From Cylindrospermum sp. NIES-4074 (GTDB lineage: Bacteria > Cyanobacteriota > Cyanobacteriia > Cyanobacteriales > Nostocaceae), in NCBI GenBank assembly GCA_003994795.1, contig AP018269.1, positions 4,303,677 to 4,367,676 of the forward strand: DNA of 64,000 nucleotides. Reading direction: 5' to 3'. The translations under genes were made by a program, and so were the position numbers. Below the pieces are notes generated by a model. That model searched no databases. It was given only the letters and a program-made list of their open reading frames with translations, and had not been told where the DNA came from. Positions 25,710 through 34,187 of the stretch are shown here, piece after piece (position 1 is the stretch's first letter; every line of letters begins with the position of its first letter).

Positions 25710-26872
25710 GCAGCGGTTAAAGCGTCCCCGGCACGTTTCCAAGTATAATACTCTTCAACGCGCCTCCGGGCATTAATTGCTAGTTGGGATGCTAATTGTC
25801 TATCACTTCGCAACCGCAATACCCCATCTTTAATTGCCTTTGCTGAACCCGATTTGACTAACAAAAAATCTACTCCATCTTGCCCCAATTCTCTCACCAC
25901 TGGCAAGTCGCTAGCAATGACAGGAGTACCTGTGGCCATACCTTCTAGAATCTTGAGGGGACAACAACCTTGAACTAAATTGCGATCGTTGGGTGTTAGC
26001 GGTGCGAGAATTACATCGGAGGCATGAATATATTCAACCAATTGCGTTTGCAACATTGGTTCAAGAATAGTTAGCTTATCTGCCACTCCCAGCTTAAAGG
26101 CTAGATGCTTTAATGCTTTAATTTGCTCATCTCTACCTTGGCCAATCACCGTCAAACAAGCAGGAAAGTCTCGGTTGACTAGTCCCAAAGCCTCAACTGC
26201 CAGATTTACACCTTGCCAAGGCGAAAGTATCCCAAAATATAGCATATTTAAGACATGATCATCTGGGATGTCTGCCTGGGGGGCATTATGGTAGGTAAAC
26301 ACATCTAAATCTACCCCATTGGGAATTACCCGAATTTTCTCTACTGCAACACCGCGACTTTGCAAATATTCAGATGTGACACCGCTGGGTGTGATAATTA
26401 AATCGGCTGCTGCTAAACAGATTTGTTCTTGGGAGTGCAATTTGTGCAGGAGTTCCCGATCCTCAGCCACGGCAGGATAACGATATTTTAGCTCAATGGA
26501 AGGTAAACCGTTAACTTCAAAAATTAGGCGATCGCAATATTGCTGTTTATTGAGTGCTATTGGGAAACCTTCATAAATCGAACGAATATGCACAACCTCA
26601 AACCGTTGACTTTGCAACCATACCCGCAGCAAATGCCGAAAATACAAAATTCTCTCAATTAAATTATCGCCTACAGCAGCTAACATTGTCTGCATCACTT
26701 GGGGAGAAATTTCATCTAAATTTTCACTTTCAACTGTCGGAGAAACTGTCACTAACTGGATCTCACCAAAAGCCGCTGCCAAAGCCACAGTAAAAGCTGT
26801 AATATGAATTGCTGCACCCTTGGGAGCAGGAATCGTATCAAAGCAAATATAAGCTATTTTGGATTTATTCAT
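25670..26872 (-). CDS. GT4 family glycosyltransferase
   Basis: The 400-residue GT-B glycosyltransferase begins IAYICFDTIPAPKGAAIHIT, a Gly/Ala-rich N-terminal motif of GT4 enzymes. It has the donor-site region PLKILEGMATGTPVIASDLP with the expected Glu, followed by the closing helix (REYYTWKRAGDALTAAY-like segment). It differs from the neighbouring enzyme and is not a recent copy. It overlaps that gene tail to tail by 40 bp, so the last 13 codons of each are antisense to the other. The role in cell-surface polysaccharide or glycolipid synthesis is inferred from family only. Confidence 0.85.
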   Translation of the reverse strand: MNKSKIAYICFDTIPAPKGAAIHITAFTVALAAAFGEIQLVTVSPTVESENLDEISPQVMQTMLAAVGDNLIERILYFRHLLRVWLQSQRFEVVHIRSIYEGFPIALNKQQYCDRLIFEVNGLPSIELKYRYPAVAEDRELLHKLHSQEQICLAAADLIITPSGVTSEYLQSRGVAVEKIRVIPNGVDLDVFTYHNAPQADIPDDHVLNMLYFGILSPWQGVNLAVEALGLVNRDFPACLTVIGQGRDEQIKALKHLAFKLGVADKLTILEPMLQTQLVEYIHASDVILAPLTPNDRNLVQGCCPLKILEGMATGTPVIASDLPVVRELGQDGVDFLLVKSGSAKAIKDGVLRLRSDRQLASQLAINARRRVEEYYTWKRAGDALTAAYCELGIKRAITV

Positions 26873-27061
26873 AAAATATATTCAAGGTTTTATTGACAGT
26901 CAATTTTACTGTTTGTTATACTGACGGCGATTCATATCAGATTTATCTGAGTTTTTCAATAGACGAGTTTTAAAATAAATTAAATAAAGTTAATAAAAGT
27001 CTACAAATAAATAATTTCTTAATTGCTGGTAAACTAGTTGGTTTTATGGGGTTTAGATAAA

Positions 27062-27922
27062 ATGCCGATTCAATTAAAGCAATTACGTAAAAATCTCACT
27101 TACGAAATATCAGCAACAATTGAACGCATTATAGCTGATTTACAAGAAATTACAGAACTTGATAAACTCGCCGAAATTAAACAAAAGCAATATGATAAAA
27201 AGGCAATTTACTGTTTTATAGGTTTATTGGCATCACTTGCGTTAACTTTCGTTTTGCCTATATTGATAATTTTAGTATTTGTATTGGTAATTCTATTTAT
27301 TTATATCTTAGTAATCAGAGCTAAATTTAGTAGGATAAATGTAGAAAATTATCGCTATGAAGTGACGCAGAAAGTTCTGCAAATGTTAGATAGAGATATA
27401 GATAAAGCATCTGAAGTCAAATTGCAATTATCTTTTAATTCTGTTGATAAAAACGAATATAAAACAGGTACTACACCACATCCCTACAAGTCAGGATGGA
27501 AGATAGATAATTATGAACATGAATGGTTAAATATGCAAGGTCAGTTTTTAGATAAAACTCGCTTTCAATTAACCGTCAATGGTTTAGCTAAAAGACAATA
27601 TGGCTGGAAACGTAGTAGTAGTGGGAAGAATAAGCATAAATCAAAAACCAAATCTAGAGGATTGGATATTAGTTTAATCTTAAACTACCCACAGCGACGA
27701 TATGGAGAAGTTAAGGCTTTAGAAAATGCACTACTTGATGCGGTTAAGCTTCCTAATTTAGCTGATTTAAAAGGGGCAAAAGTTACAAATAAAACAATAC
27801 ATCTTGTAGTCAGAGTTGGTTCTCAAGTAGCAGACAATACGCAGGAAATATATCAAACAATTACCATGATGTTTTTGAGCATTTATCAAGTTCTCAATTT
27901 TGCTAAAAAACTCGCTAAATAA
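27062..27922 (+). CDS. Hypothetical two-helix membrane protein
   Basis: The 286-residue protein was not assigned to a family. The ATG at 27062 is preferred over an in-frame TTG eight codons upstream. An N-terminal helical segment (1-47) precedes two adjacent membrane helices (about 49-86, ending LFIYILVIRAKF). A larger basic C-terminal domain follows, with a Lys/Ser-rich loop (SSSGKNKHKSKTKSRG) around 195-210. The lipoprotein gene starts 9 bp after its stop, and the FHA gene follows, so the three likely form an operon. Function is unknown. Confidence 0.7.
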   Translation: MPIQLKQLRKNLTYEISATIERIIADLQEITELDKLAEIKQKQYDKKAIYCFIGLLASLALTFVLPILIILVFVLVILFIYILVIRAKFSRINVENYRYEVTQKVLQMLDRDIDKASEVKLQLSFNSVDKNEYKTGTTPHPYKSGWKIDNYEHEWLNMQGQFLDKTRFQLTVNGLAKRQYGWKRSSSGKNKHKSKTKSRGLDISLILNYPQRRYGEVKALENALLDAVKLPNLADLKGAKVTNKTIHLVVRVGSQVADNTQEIYQTITMMFLSIYQVLNFAKKLAK

Positions 27923-27931
27923 TCAAAATTT

Positions 27932-28630
27932 ATGAAATTCAAACCAATTTTAGCCAATGTCATTTTAGTTTTTTCCATTGCATCTATATTTGGTTGTAGT
28001 AATGGCGTTAAAACTCCAACTGATAAAGCAGAGGTTAACAGTCAACCATCAACGGCAACTACTGCTAATAATACCACAACTAACACGAATGTTGATACTA
28101 AAACAGATAAAATTAAGTTCAAAACAGAGGGAGGCTCAGATTTATTTGCTCTCAAACAACAGGCAGATGGGGCTAAATTAGTTGATGGGAATAACAAAGA
28201 GTTAGCCAGAATAAAACTAGATAAACCAGGCAGAATTAAATTTAAAGATGCGGCTGATAAGGTTTTAGGTTATGTAGTCACTGAAAAAGATTCTTGGAAG
28301 CTTGAGAATCCCGATAAAAAGCAGACTTCATATATTTTGAGAAAGCAGAATAATGACGCATATCAATTAGAGGATAGCGCTAAAAAAATAGTATATCAGA
28401 TTAAGCGCCGGAATGATGGCTGGGAAATTATAAATACAAACAACCAGTTAGTTTATCGGGTGAAAATAAAAGCCGAGAAAAAATCTTTAATTAATGGTTC
28501 TCAAAAAACTATTTTTTCTACAAAATCAGCGTTATCACCGATTGCATTTACTTGTTTGGGATTTGATGTTCTCACCCGTGAAGAACAGATGGCTTTAGCT
28601 TATGCAGTCAATTTAACAGGAGGAAAATAA
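27932..28630 (+). CDS. Predicted lipoprotein of unknown function
   Basis: The 232-residue protein has a lipoprotein signal peptide: basic start MKFK, hydrophobic core ILANVILVFSIASIF, and a lipobox ending in Gly-Cys (Cys at about 22). A Thr/Asn-rich linker and a domain of short repeated beta-like units follow, with recurring patterns such as LARIKLDKPGRIKFKDAADK and WKLENPDKKQTSYILRKQ. It is probably anchored in a membrane and faces the periplasm. It lies between a membrane protein gene (9 bp) and an FHA gene (3 bp). Genes of this type with an FHA neighbour are, to my knowledge, uncharacterised. Confidence 0.75.
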   Translation: MKFKPILANVILVFSIASIFGCSNGVKTPTDKAEVNSQPSTATTANNTTTNTNVDTKTDKIKFKTEGGSDLFALKQQADGAKLVDGNNKELARIKLDKPGRIKFKDAADKVLGYVVTEKDSWKLENPDKKQTSYILRKQNNDAYQLEDSAKKIVYQIKRRNDGWEIINTNNQLVYRVKIKAEKKSLINGSQKTIFSTKSALSPIAFTCLGFDVLTREEQMALAYAVNLTGGK

Positions 28631-28633
28631 ACT

Positions 28634-29218
28634 TTGCAGATTCAGCTTACTTGGATAGATCCTAATACAGGAAATCGCCTAGAACCACTATTACAAATTC
28701 CAGTGGCTATTGGGCGAGAATTTTCGCAAATGCCAGAACAAATTAATGGTAAAATGGTTTCCAGAATTGTGATTCAAGATGATCTAATTGCAGATTATCA
28801 TGCTTTGATTGACTGGCAAAATCAAGAGTTAATTATTGTTGCCCAAAGTCCTATTGCTGGTATAAAAATTAATGACACACGCTTGACTAAGGCTAGTCTG
28901 AAAAATGGCGATCGCATTTCTATCGGCAATTGCGACGTTGTAGTTAGCTTTGGTGCTACCATCTGGGAATGCGATCGCATGGTAGGATTCCTCTTCAAAC
29001 GTCGCTGTGGACGCACTGACACCACAAATTGCCCACACTGTAACCAATCATACGATAATGACTACGCCTATTATTCTGAATATGGTAATTATCGGTCTGG
29101 GTATTGGGGTAGAAATTATGACCACCAACACCGCAACATCGACTTTACAGAAGCTGATAGTGCAAGTTTAGAAAATGAACAAGATACTGAATTTGAACGC
29201 CAAATGGGAGCAAGTTGA
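28634..29218 (+). CDS. FHA domain protein with a Cys cluster
   Basis: The 194-residue protein starts at a TTG preceded by AGGAGG. Residues about 18-110 form an FHA domain: AIGRE, DDLIADYHALIDW and LKNGDRISIGN, the fold that binds phosphothreonine peptides. A short segment CGRTDTTNCPHC (about 133-144) could be a metal-binding knuckle. A Tyr/Gly/Asn-rich low-complexity stretch (YYSEYGNYRSGYWGRNYD) and an acidic tail follow. The Arg, Ser/His and Asn positions expected for phosphopeptide binding are partly visible (GRE, YHA). It probably reads Ser/Thr kinase signalling; no kinase is in the window. Confidence 0.8.
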   Translation: MQIQLTWIDPNTGNRLEPLLQIPVAIGREFSQMPEQINGKMVSRIVIQDDLIADYHALIDWQNQELIIVAQSPIAGIKINDTRLTKASLKNGDRISIGNCDVVVSFGATIWECDRMVGFLFKRRCGRTDTTNCPHCNQSYDNDYAYYSEYGNYRSGYWGRNYDHQHRNIDFTEADSASLENEQDTEFERQMGAS

Positions 29219-29254
29219 GAACAATTCAAAATTCAAAATGAAAGAATAGCACAA

Positions 29255-29291
29255 CTGACCAATAACCAATGACTAATGACTAATGACCAAC
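29255..29291 (+). repeat. Heptanucleotide repeat that contains a start codon
   Basis: Tandem CAATGAC/TAATGAC units. The ATG of the glycosyltransferase at 29283 lies inside the last unit, so the gene's translation start is supplied by the repeat. Confidence 0.75.
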
Positions 29292-30272
29292 GAGTGGTTA
29301 ATTTACGCCTTGGGTGGCGGTTGGGGACATCTAACTCGTGCTTTATCCTTGGGTAGAATTGCTGCCACCCAAAGAAAAGTGAGGATTATTACTAATAGTC
29401 CTTATGCACAATATATTGGTAATGAGGGTTGCTTAATACATTGGATTCCTGATAATGCAGGTTTTACTAAAACTTGTATATATGTCAGAGAAATTTTACT
29501 CAACAATCATTATAATCGCTTAATAATTGATACATTTCCCAGAGGTTTAGGGGGTGAATTGGCAGATATTTTGCCGCAGTTGCATCACATCCCCCGGATA
29601 TTAATTCATCGGGATATTAACCCGCGTTATATTACCGCCAAACAATTGCGTCCTTTTGTGGTAGAAAACTTTGATTTGGTAATGGTGCCGGGAGAAGGGG
29701 AAGATTTACCATTTTGTGACTTACCCAGTGTGCAGCATACAGCACCGTGGTTAATTCGCAATGATTGGGAGTTACCAGAAAGAGTTATTATGCGATCGCA
29801 CATCTTGAGAATTACCGAACCAGTCAAAACCATTCTCGTGTGTGCAGCCGGTCAAACCTCCGAACTATCCTTTTTTGGTCAACTAGCACTGCGTTTACAC
29901 CTAAATTTTCCTGATTGTGCAGTCAGAATTTTAGCCGCTAATTGTCCCGCAGAATGTCCAGAAGCCTTATGGGTATCTCATCATCCGGGAATTGAATGTC
30001 TAGCAGCAGCTGATATCGTCGTGGGAGGGGCAGGTTACAACACAGTTTACGAATGTGCCTCGGTGGGTGTACCTTTGGTAGGGTTAGCCTTTCCCCGACT
30101 GTATGACCGCCAAGAAAAAAGAGTTAGCAAAGGTTACTGGGTGCCCGATATGGAAGAAGCAATTACCACTGTCAGCACACTCCTAGACCAAATAGAACCA
30201 ACAAAACAGCCATCTGTGCCATCTTATGTTAATGGCGCATTCCAAGCGGTGCATCAAATTGAAAAAGCCTGA
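29283..30272 (+). CDS. MurG-like GT-B glycosyltransferase
   Basis: The 329-residue protein has a Gly-rich N-terminal loop GGGWGHLTRALSLGR, as in MurG and related UDP-sugar transferases. Its C-terminal donor site has ADIVVGGAGYNTVYECASVG, close to the MurG/UGT signature. It lacks other MurG sequence features and is shorter, so it is more likely a relative than MurG itself. It precedes ftsW by about 120 bp on the same strand, which might suggest an envelope role. The start codon lies within a heptanucleotide repeat; no Shine-Dalgarno sequence is visible. Confidence 0.75.
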   Translation: MTNEWLIYALGGGWGHLTRALSLGRIAATQRKVRIITNSPYAQYIGNEGCLIHWIPDNAGFTKTCIYVREILLNNHYNRLIIDTFPRGLGGELADILPQLHHIPRILIHRDINPRYITAKQLRPFVVENFDLVMVPGEGEDLPFCDLPSVQHTAPWLIRNDWELPERVIMRSHILRITEPVKTILVCAAGQTSELSFFGQLALRLHLNFPDCAVRILAANCPAECPEALWVSHHPGIECLAAADIVVGGAGYNTVYECASVGVPLVGLAFPRLYDRQEKRVSKGYWVPDMEEAITTVSTLLDQIEPTKQPSVPSYVNGAFQAVHQIEKA

Positions 30273-30395
30273 TTGACAATTAAAAATTAAAAATTAAAAG
30301 TTAAAAAGTGTTACATCAGGGGATTTAAACCCAATATTTCCTGAACAGCACAATTCCCCATCTACAATCTAAAAATATTTACCCCTGAACTTATC

Positions 30396-31598
30396 GTGAA
30401 TCTACGCCGCTTAATACCAATTTTTGATGAGACCGTCTCCACCTGGGCTTTAGAGGCGCGGTTATTGCGTTGGTTAACCTTTATTTGGCTATTTGCCGGC
30501 TTAATCATGCTATTTTCGGCATCTTATCCCGTCGCTGATGCACGTCATGATGATGGTTTGTATTACTTTAAGCGACAACTTCTTTGGGTTTTCGCCTCCT
30601 TAATTATCTTCAATATTATTGTTAATCTCCCCTTGCGGAAAATTTTGGGGATATCTCATTGGTTTTTGATGTTTTTTTTACTTCTAATTTTTGTTACCCT
30701 AGTGCCGGGTTTAGGAAAAAAGGCTTTTGACGCTGCGAGGTGGATAGCCATAGGGCCAATTCCTATTCAACCCTCAGAATTGATTAAACCCTTTTTAGTA
30801 TTACAAAGTGCGAGGCTTTTTGGTCAGTGGGAACGATTGAGTTGGGGAGTTCGCGCGGCTTGGCTTGGTGTTTTTGGAATGGTGCTTTTAGGTATTCTTG
30901 CCCAGCCTAATTTGAGTACAACAGCACTTTGTGGGATGACAATTTGGTTAATAGCCCTAGCTGCTGGCTTACCCTACAAATATTTAGGAGGAACTGCCTT
31001 TGGGGGAGTGCTTTTAGCGGTACTCAGTATTAGCATCAAAGAATATCAACGCAAGCGAGTTATGTCTTTTCTTAACCCTTGGGCTGATGCAACAGGAGAT
31101 GGTTATCAGTTGGTGCAAAGCTTGTTAGCAGTGGGTTCTGGGAGAACTTGGGGTGCTGGATTTGGGCTTTCTCAACAAAAGCTGTTTTATTTACCAATTC
31201 AGGATACTGATTTTATTTTTGCCATATTTGCAGAAGAGTTTGGCTTTTTTGGCAGTATGCTGCTGTTGATACTTTTAGCGTCATTCGCGACTTTGGGGTT
31301 TATTGTCGCTATGAAAACGAAGCATCCGGTAAACCGGTTGGTGGCGATCGGTGTAACAATTGTCATGATTGGGCAATCTTTGCTGCATATTGGTGTTGCT
31401 ACAGGTGCGCTACCCACTACGGGTTTACCTTTGCCGATGTTTAGTTATGGTGGTAATTCGATGATTGCTAGTTTGGTAGCTGCTGGTTTGTTGATTCGGG
31501 TAGCAAGGGAAAGTAGTGAAGCTGAGGTGGTACCGTTGCGAAGATCCGATGTGGAAAATACCCGCAAGCGTCGGATGTTTCAGAAAAACAAGGTTTAA
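30396..31598 (+). CDS. ftsW: SEDS family protein, FtsW-like
   Basis: The 400-residue polytopic membrane protein has about ten hydrophobic helices and the SEDS signature: ARWIAIGPIPIQPSELIKP with the catalytic-loop Asp region, PNLSTTALCG, and the C-terminal GLPLPMFSYGGNSMIASL. SEDS proteins polymerise peptidoglycan glycan strands from lipid II. FtsW acts at the septum and RodA in elongation. The FtsW assignment rests on overall similarity and the extended charged C-terminal tail (EVVPLRRSDVENTRKRR). The start is a GTG at 30396. A 20-bp stem hairpin follows the stop codon. Confidence 0.85.
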   Translation: MNLRRLIPIFDETVSTWALEARLLRWLTFIWLFAGLIMLFSASYPVADARHDDGLYYFKRQLLWVFASLIIFNIIVNLPLRKILGISHWFLMFFLLLIFVTLVPGLGKKAFDAARWIAIGPIPIQPSELIKPFLVLQSARLFGQWERLSWGVRAAWLGVFGMVLLGILAQPNLSTTALCGMTIWLIALAAGLPYKYLGGTAFGGVLLAVLSISIKEYQRKRVMSFLNPWADATGDGYQLVQSLLAVGSGRTWGAGFGLSQQKLFYLPIQDTDFIFAIFAEEFGFFGSMLLLILLASFATLGFIVAMKTKHPVNRLVAIGVTIVMIGQSLLHIGVATGALPTTGLPLPMFSYGGNSMIASLVAAGLLIRVARESSEAEVVPLRRSDVENTRKRRMFQKNKV

Positions 31599-31632
31599 CC
31601 GTTTTCATCCCCTCGCGGGGAAATATAGCAAT

Positions 31633-31674
31633 ACACAGAGTAGAGACGTTACGTGTAACGTCTCTACTCTGTGT
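31633..31674. terminator. 20-bp stem hairpin after ftsW
   Basis: ACACAGAGTAGAGACGTTAC pairs perfectly with its complement across a 2-base loop (GT). It is the strongest hairpin in the window and lies 35 bp after the ftsW stop codon; probable transcription barrier. Confidence 0.6.
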
Positions 31675-31683
31675 CAAAGTCCA

Positions 31684-31771
31684 TTTTTTTAACGAACCGC
31701 GAAGGACGCAAAGAACGCAAAGGAAGAGAAGAAAGAGAAGGAAGAAGTGCTTAATTTAACTGTATTGGGTT
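31684..31771. repeat. Inverted, partial copy of the element at 3729-3851
   Basis: It carries TTAACGAACCGCGAAGGACG, a purine-rich tract and TTAACTGTATT, the reverse complement of the 3729 element's left and central parts. A detached right end (TAACTGAACCGTATT) occurs at 31921-31935. Other fragments with CGAACCGCAAAGG or its inverse are at 44915-44960 and 55343-55375. Confidence 0.55.
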
Positions 31772-31837
31772 AAAGGTTTTCGGTTTGTGTCTAAGAAATT
31801 ATTGTTTCAATCCCCTTGCGAGGAAATAGTAGACGAC

Positions 31838-31912
31838 GTAGGTTGGGTTGAGGAACGAAACCCAACATTTTCCGCGACTTTGTTGGGTTTCACTTCGTTC
31901 TACCCAACCTAC
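31838..31912. repeat. GTAGGTTGGG inverted-repeat element, copy 1
   Basis: A 75-bp element starts GTAGGTTGGGTTGAGGAACG and ends TACCCAACCTAC, with an internal pair of AACCCAACA and TGTTGGGTT. It interrupts the decayed distal end of the CRISPR array. Other copies are at 34484-34602 and 48735-48830. Confidence 0.8.
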
Positions 31913-31962
31913 AATTTTCTTAACTGAACCGTATTGCCATACACTAAGCCTTCTGACTTTTA

Positions 31963-32506
31963 GTTTCAATCCCCTTGCGGGGAAATAGTTAGCGGAAAGG
32001 ATTTTATCAATTTCAATATCTGCTAGCTGGGTATGTTTCAATCCCCTTGCGGGGAAATGGTGAGCGGAAAGTCTGAAATAGCTCGAATCAGCGATCGCGG
32101 TTAAAAGCGTTTCAATCCCCTTGCGGGGAAATGGTGAGCGGAAAGGACTATTAAAGCAATTAGGACTGCCATTCATTAATGTTTCAATCCCCTTGCGGGG
32201 AAATGGTGAGCGGAAAGGTGGCTGACATTATTGAACAGATGCCAAAAAACGGTTTCAATCCCCTTGCGGGGAAATGGTGAGCGGAAAGACTCTGGCGGAT
32301 ACCAGCGAATCGCCGTTACTAACAAGTTTCAATCCCCTTGCGGGGAAATGGTGAGCGGAAAGGTAGAGTTGGGCGTTGAGGGTTCCCACCATAGTCGTTT
32401 CAATCCCCTTGCGGGGAAATGGTGAGCGGAAAGTGTTACTAAAGAAGATTGGAAAAGGATATTTAAAGAGTTTCAATCCCCTTGCGGGGAAATGGTGAGC
32501 GGAAAG
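31963..32506 (-). CRISPR. CRISPR array, 8 repeats of 37 bp and 7 spacers
   Basis: Repeats start at 31963, 32035, 32109, 32181, 32252, 32326, 32397 and 32470. Each begins GTTTCAATCCCCTTGCGGGG and ends AAATGGTGAGCGGAAAG; the first has AAATAGTTAGCGGAAAG. Spacers are 34-37 bp and unlike each other. Read on the minus strand the repeat ends ATTGAAAC, the usual 3' end and source of the crRNA 5' handle in type I and III systems. The array is therefore probably transcribed from right to left. The variant repeat at the left end fits this, since trailer-end repeats decay first. No cas gene lies in the window, so the subtype cannot be set. Confidence 0.95.
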
Positions 32507-32790
32507 ACCGCCCTCTGAACACAAGCCTAGCAGCGGATTCTAGGCGGGATTTTGGCAGACCTCAAATTTTCGAGAAAAAGAGAGGTTGAAACATCTGCCA
32601 ATTGAAACTATGGAAACGCTGTAACTATTGAATTGTCAAGGTTCTGGCGATTTGGCAAACCCCCCAGGGTTTTTGACCCCGCTTTGGTTTGCCAAAAATC
32701 TGTTTAATGAGGCAATGATAATATAGTCGCACATCATTGTCTAAATTGGAACCACAAATATAGCGGTTTTCATTACGGTAGGGGCACAGC
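32507..32790 (-). promoter_or_regulatory. Probable CRISPR leader
   Basis: The A/T-rich, gene-free stretch on the right of the array is the expected leader side for minus-strand transcription. It contains an inverted pair GGCAAACC...GGTTTGCC (near 32654-32692) around a C/G-rich loop. A possible minus-strand promoter with TAGACA and TATCAT 17 bp apart lies around 32710-32740. Leader identity is inferred from position and repeat orientation. Confidence 0.5.
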
Positions 32791-32945
32791 ACCAGGGCGA
32801 ATAGAATTCGCGGCTACACAAACGAAGTCCACCTCCGTGGACTAATGAAAAATTGAGTATTTGAAACCCACGGAGGTGGTCACTGAGCTTGTCGAAGTGT
32901 GGGTTTTGCCTGTGTAGACGCGGTTTCTAACCGCCTGTGCCCTGT
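32790..32945. repeat. Dispersed palindromic repeat (CCACCTCCGTGG family)
   Basis: The segment has GAAGTCCACCTCCGTGGACT, AACCCACGGAGGTGG and GTGGGTTTTGCCTGTGTAG, flanked by GCGGCTACACAAAC on the left and GTAGACGCGGTTTC on the right. It looks like a short non-coding mobile repeat, with a further insertion (TCACTGAGCTTGTCGAAGTG) in its right arm. Confidence 0.55.
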
Positions 32946-32955
32946 AATACCAATT

Positions 32956-33051
32956 ACCCATCAGGTTGAAACAAATAAGATCCCCCCAACCCCCCTTAAA
33001 AAGACCCATCAGGTTGAAACAAATAAGATCCCCCCAACCCCCCTTAAAAAG
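32956..33051. repeat. Perfect 48-bp tandem duplication
   Basis: Two direct copies (32956-33003 and 33004-33051) of a unit that includes ACCCATCAGGTTGAAACAAA and ends CCCCCCTTAAAAAG. The second is followed by GGGGGGCT, giving a C6/G6 hairpin. It lies 70 bp downstream of the DAHP synthase stop codon. Confidence 0.85.
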
Positions 33052-33122
33052 GGGGGCTAAGATCAATCATATGTATCAAGCTTTCTTGTGAAATGGTATA
33101 AATGCAGAAGCCTAATCATTGA

Positions 33123-34187
33123 TTAAGCAGAAGTTACCAAAGCAGGTTGGGGCCAACGTCCGACGACTTTACCGAAGACGGCAATTTCTTTGACTAAATC
33201 GTCAAATTTGTCAGGAGTTAAAGATTGGGGCCCGTCAGATAGCGCCCTAGCGGGATTGGGGTGAACTTCAATCATTAAAGCATCTGTACCTGCGGCGATC
33301 GCAGCTAAAGCCATAGATGGAACATACTCAGATACGCCTGTACCATGACTTGGGTCGATCATAATGGGTAGGTGAGTGAGCGATCGCAAAACGGGAATCA
33401 CTGATAAATCTAAAGTATTACGGGCATATTTGGCATCAAAGGTTCTAATTCCCCGCTCGCAAAGAATCACATTCGCATTTCCTGCTGCTAAAATATATTC
33501 TGCCGCCATCAACCACTCATCAATTGTTGCAGACATACCCCGCTTAAGCAACACGGGTTTATCTTGAGCGCCCACCTTTTTCAGCAACGAGAAGTTATGC
33601 ATATTCCGCGCTCCTATTTGGATCACGTCAGCTACTCTAGCCACTGCTGGTAAATCGGCAGCATCCATCAATTCTGTAATGATACCCAAACCCGTAGCTT
33701 CACGCGCCGCAGCTAACAAATCTAAAGCACTCTCACCATACCCTTGAAAGGCATAAGGTGAAGTGCGGGGTTTGTAAGCTCCCCCACGCAGGAATTTTGC
33801 ACCTGCTGCTTTAACTCGCTTTGCTGTCTCTACAATCATCGCTTCATTTTCCACAGAACAGGGGCCAGCTACCACCACCAAAGGATGATACTCACCGAAG
33901 TGGACGCGGCCGTTAGGTGTGCATACAGCCACCTCGCTAGCTTCTCCATGTCGGAATTCTCGACTCACCCGTTTGAAAGGTTTTTGCACTCGCAATACTT
34001 GCTGAATCCAAGGGCTGAACTCTTGTACCTGGGCTATATCGATGATAGAAGTATCGCCAATTATGCCCAAAATAACTTTATGTTGACCGATGCTTTTTTC
34101 TACTGTGACTCCCCATTGTTCACTCAAACCTTGGCTGATGGAATTAATTTCCTCAACAGGTGTACCGTTCTTAAGTATGACAATCAT
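33123..34187 (-). CDS. aroG: 3-deoxy-7-phosphoheptulonate (DAHP) synthase, type I beta
   Basis: The 354-residue enzyme condenses PEP and erythrose 4-phosphate, the first step of the shikimate pathway. An N-terminal ferredoxin-like regulatory domain (about 1-75) precedes the TIM barrel. The barrel shows VVAGPCSVENE (110-120), KFLRGGAYKPRTSPY, PVLLKRGM and PIMIDPSHGTG, and the metal and PEP ligands (Cys, His, Glu, Asp) are visible. It is the last gene of the scytonemin block. This extra copy presumably boosts aromatic amino acid supply independently of the housekeeping enzyme. Scytonemin-cluster literature uses the name aroG; by sequence type it is AroF/AroA(beta)-like. Confidence 0.93.
   Translation of the reverse strand: MIVILKNGTPVEEINSISQGLSEQWGVTVEKSIGQHKVILGIIGDTSIIDIAQVQEFSPWIQQVLRVQKPFKRVSREFRHGEASEVAVCTPNGRVHFGEYHPLVVVAGPCSVENEAMIVETAKRVKAAGAKFLRGGAYKPRTSPYAFQGYGESALDLLAAAREATGLGIITELMDAADLPAVARVADVIQIGARNMHNFSLLKKVGAQDKPVLLKRGMSATIDEWLMAAEYILAAGNANVILCERGIRTFDAKYARNTLDLSVIPVLRSLTHLPIMIDPSHGTGVSEYVPSMALAAIAAGTDALMIEVHPNPARALSDGPQSLTPDKFDDLVKEIAVFGKVVGRWPQPALVTSA

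Larger units (their letters stand above)
31601..31831. repeat. Decayed CRISPR repeats at the distal end of the array
   Basis: GTTTTCATCCCCTCGCGGGG (31601-31626 region) and GTTTCAATCCCCTTGCGAGG (31804-31831 region) are degenerate versions of the array repeat. They are separated from the intact array by a hairpin and dispersed elements, so the old end of the array has been broken up. Confidence 0.65.

Noticed and set aside
31799-32524. Open frames across the CRISPR array on both strands (translated repeats such as SAHHFPARGLK)
   Set aside because: They are translations of the 37-bp repeats and spacers, not proteins.
32842-33066. 74-residue frame with repeated LFKGGWGDLICFNLMG
   Set aside because: It is the translation of the 48-bp tandem duplication and a dispersed hairpin repeat.
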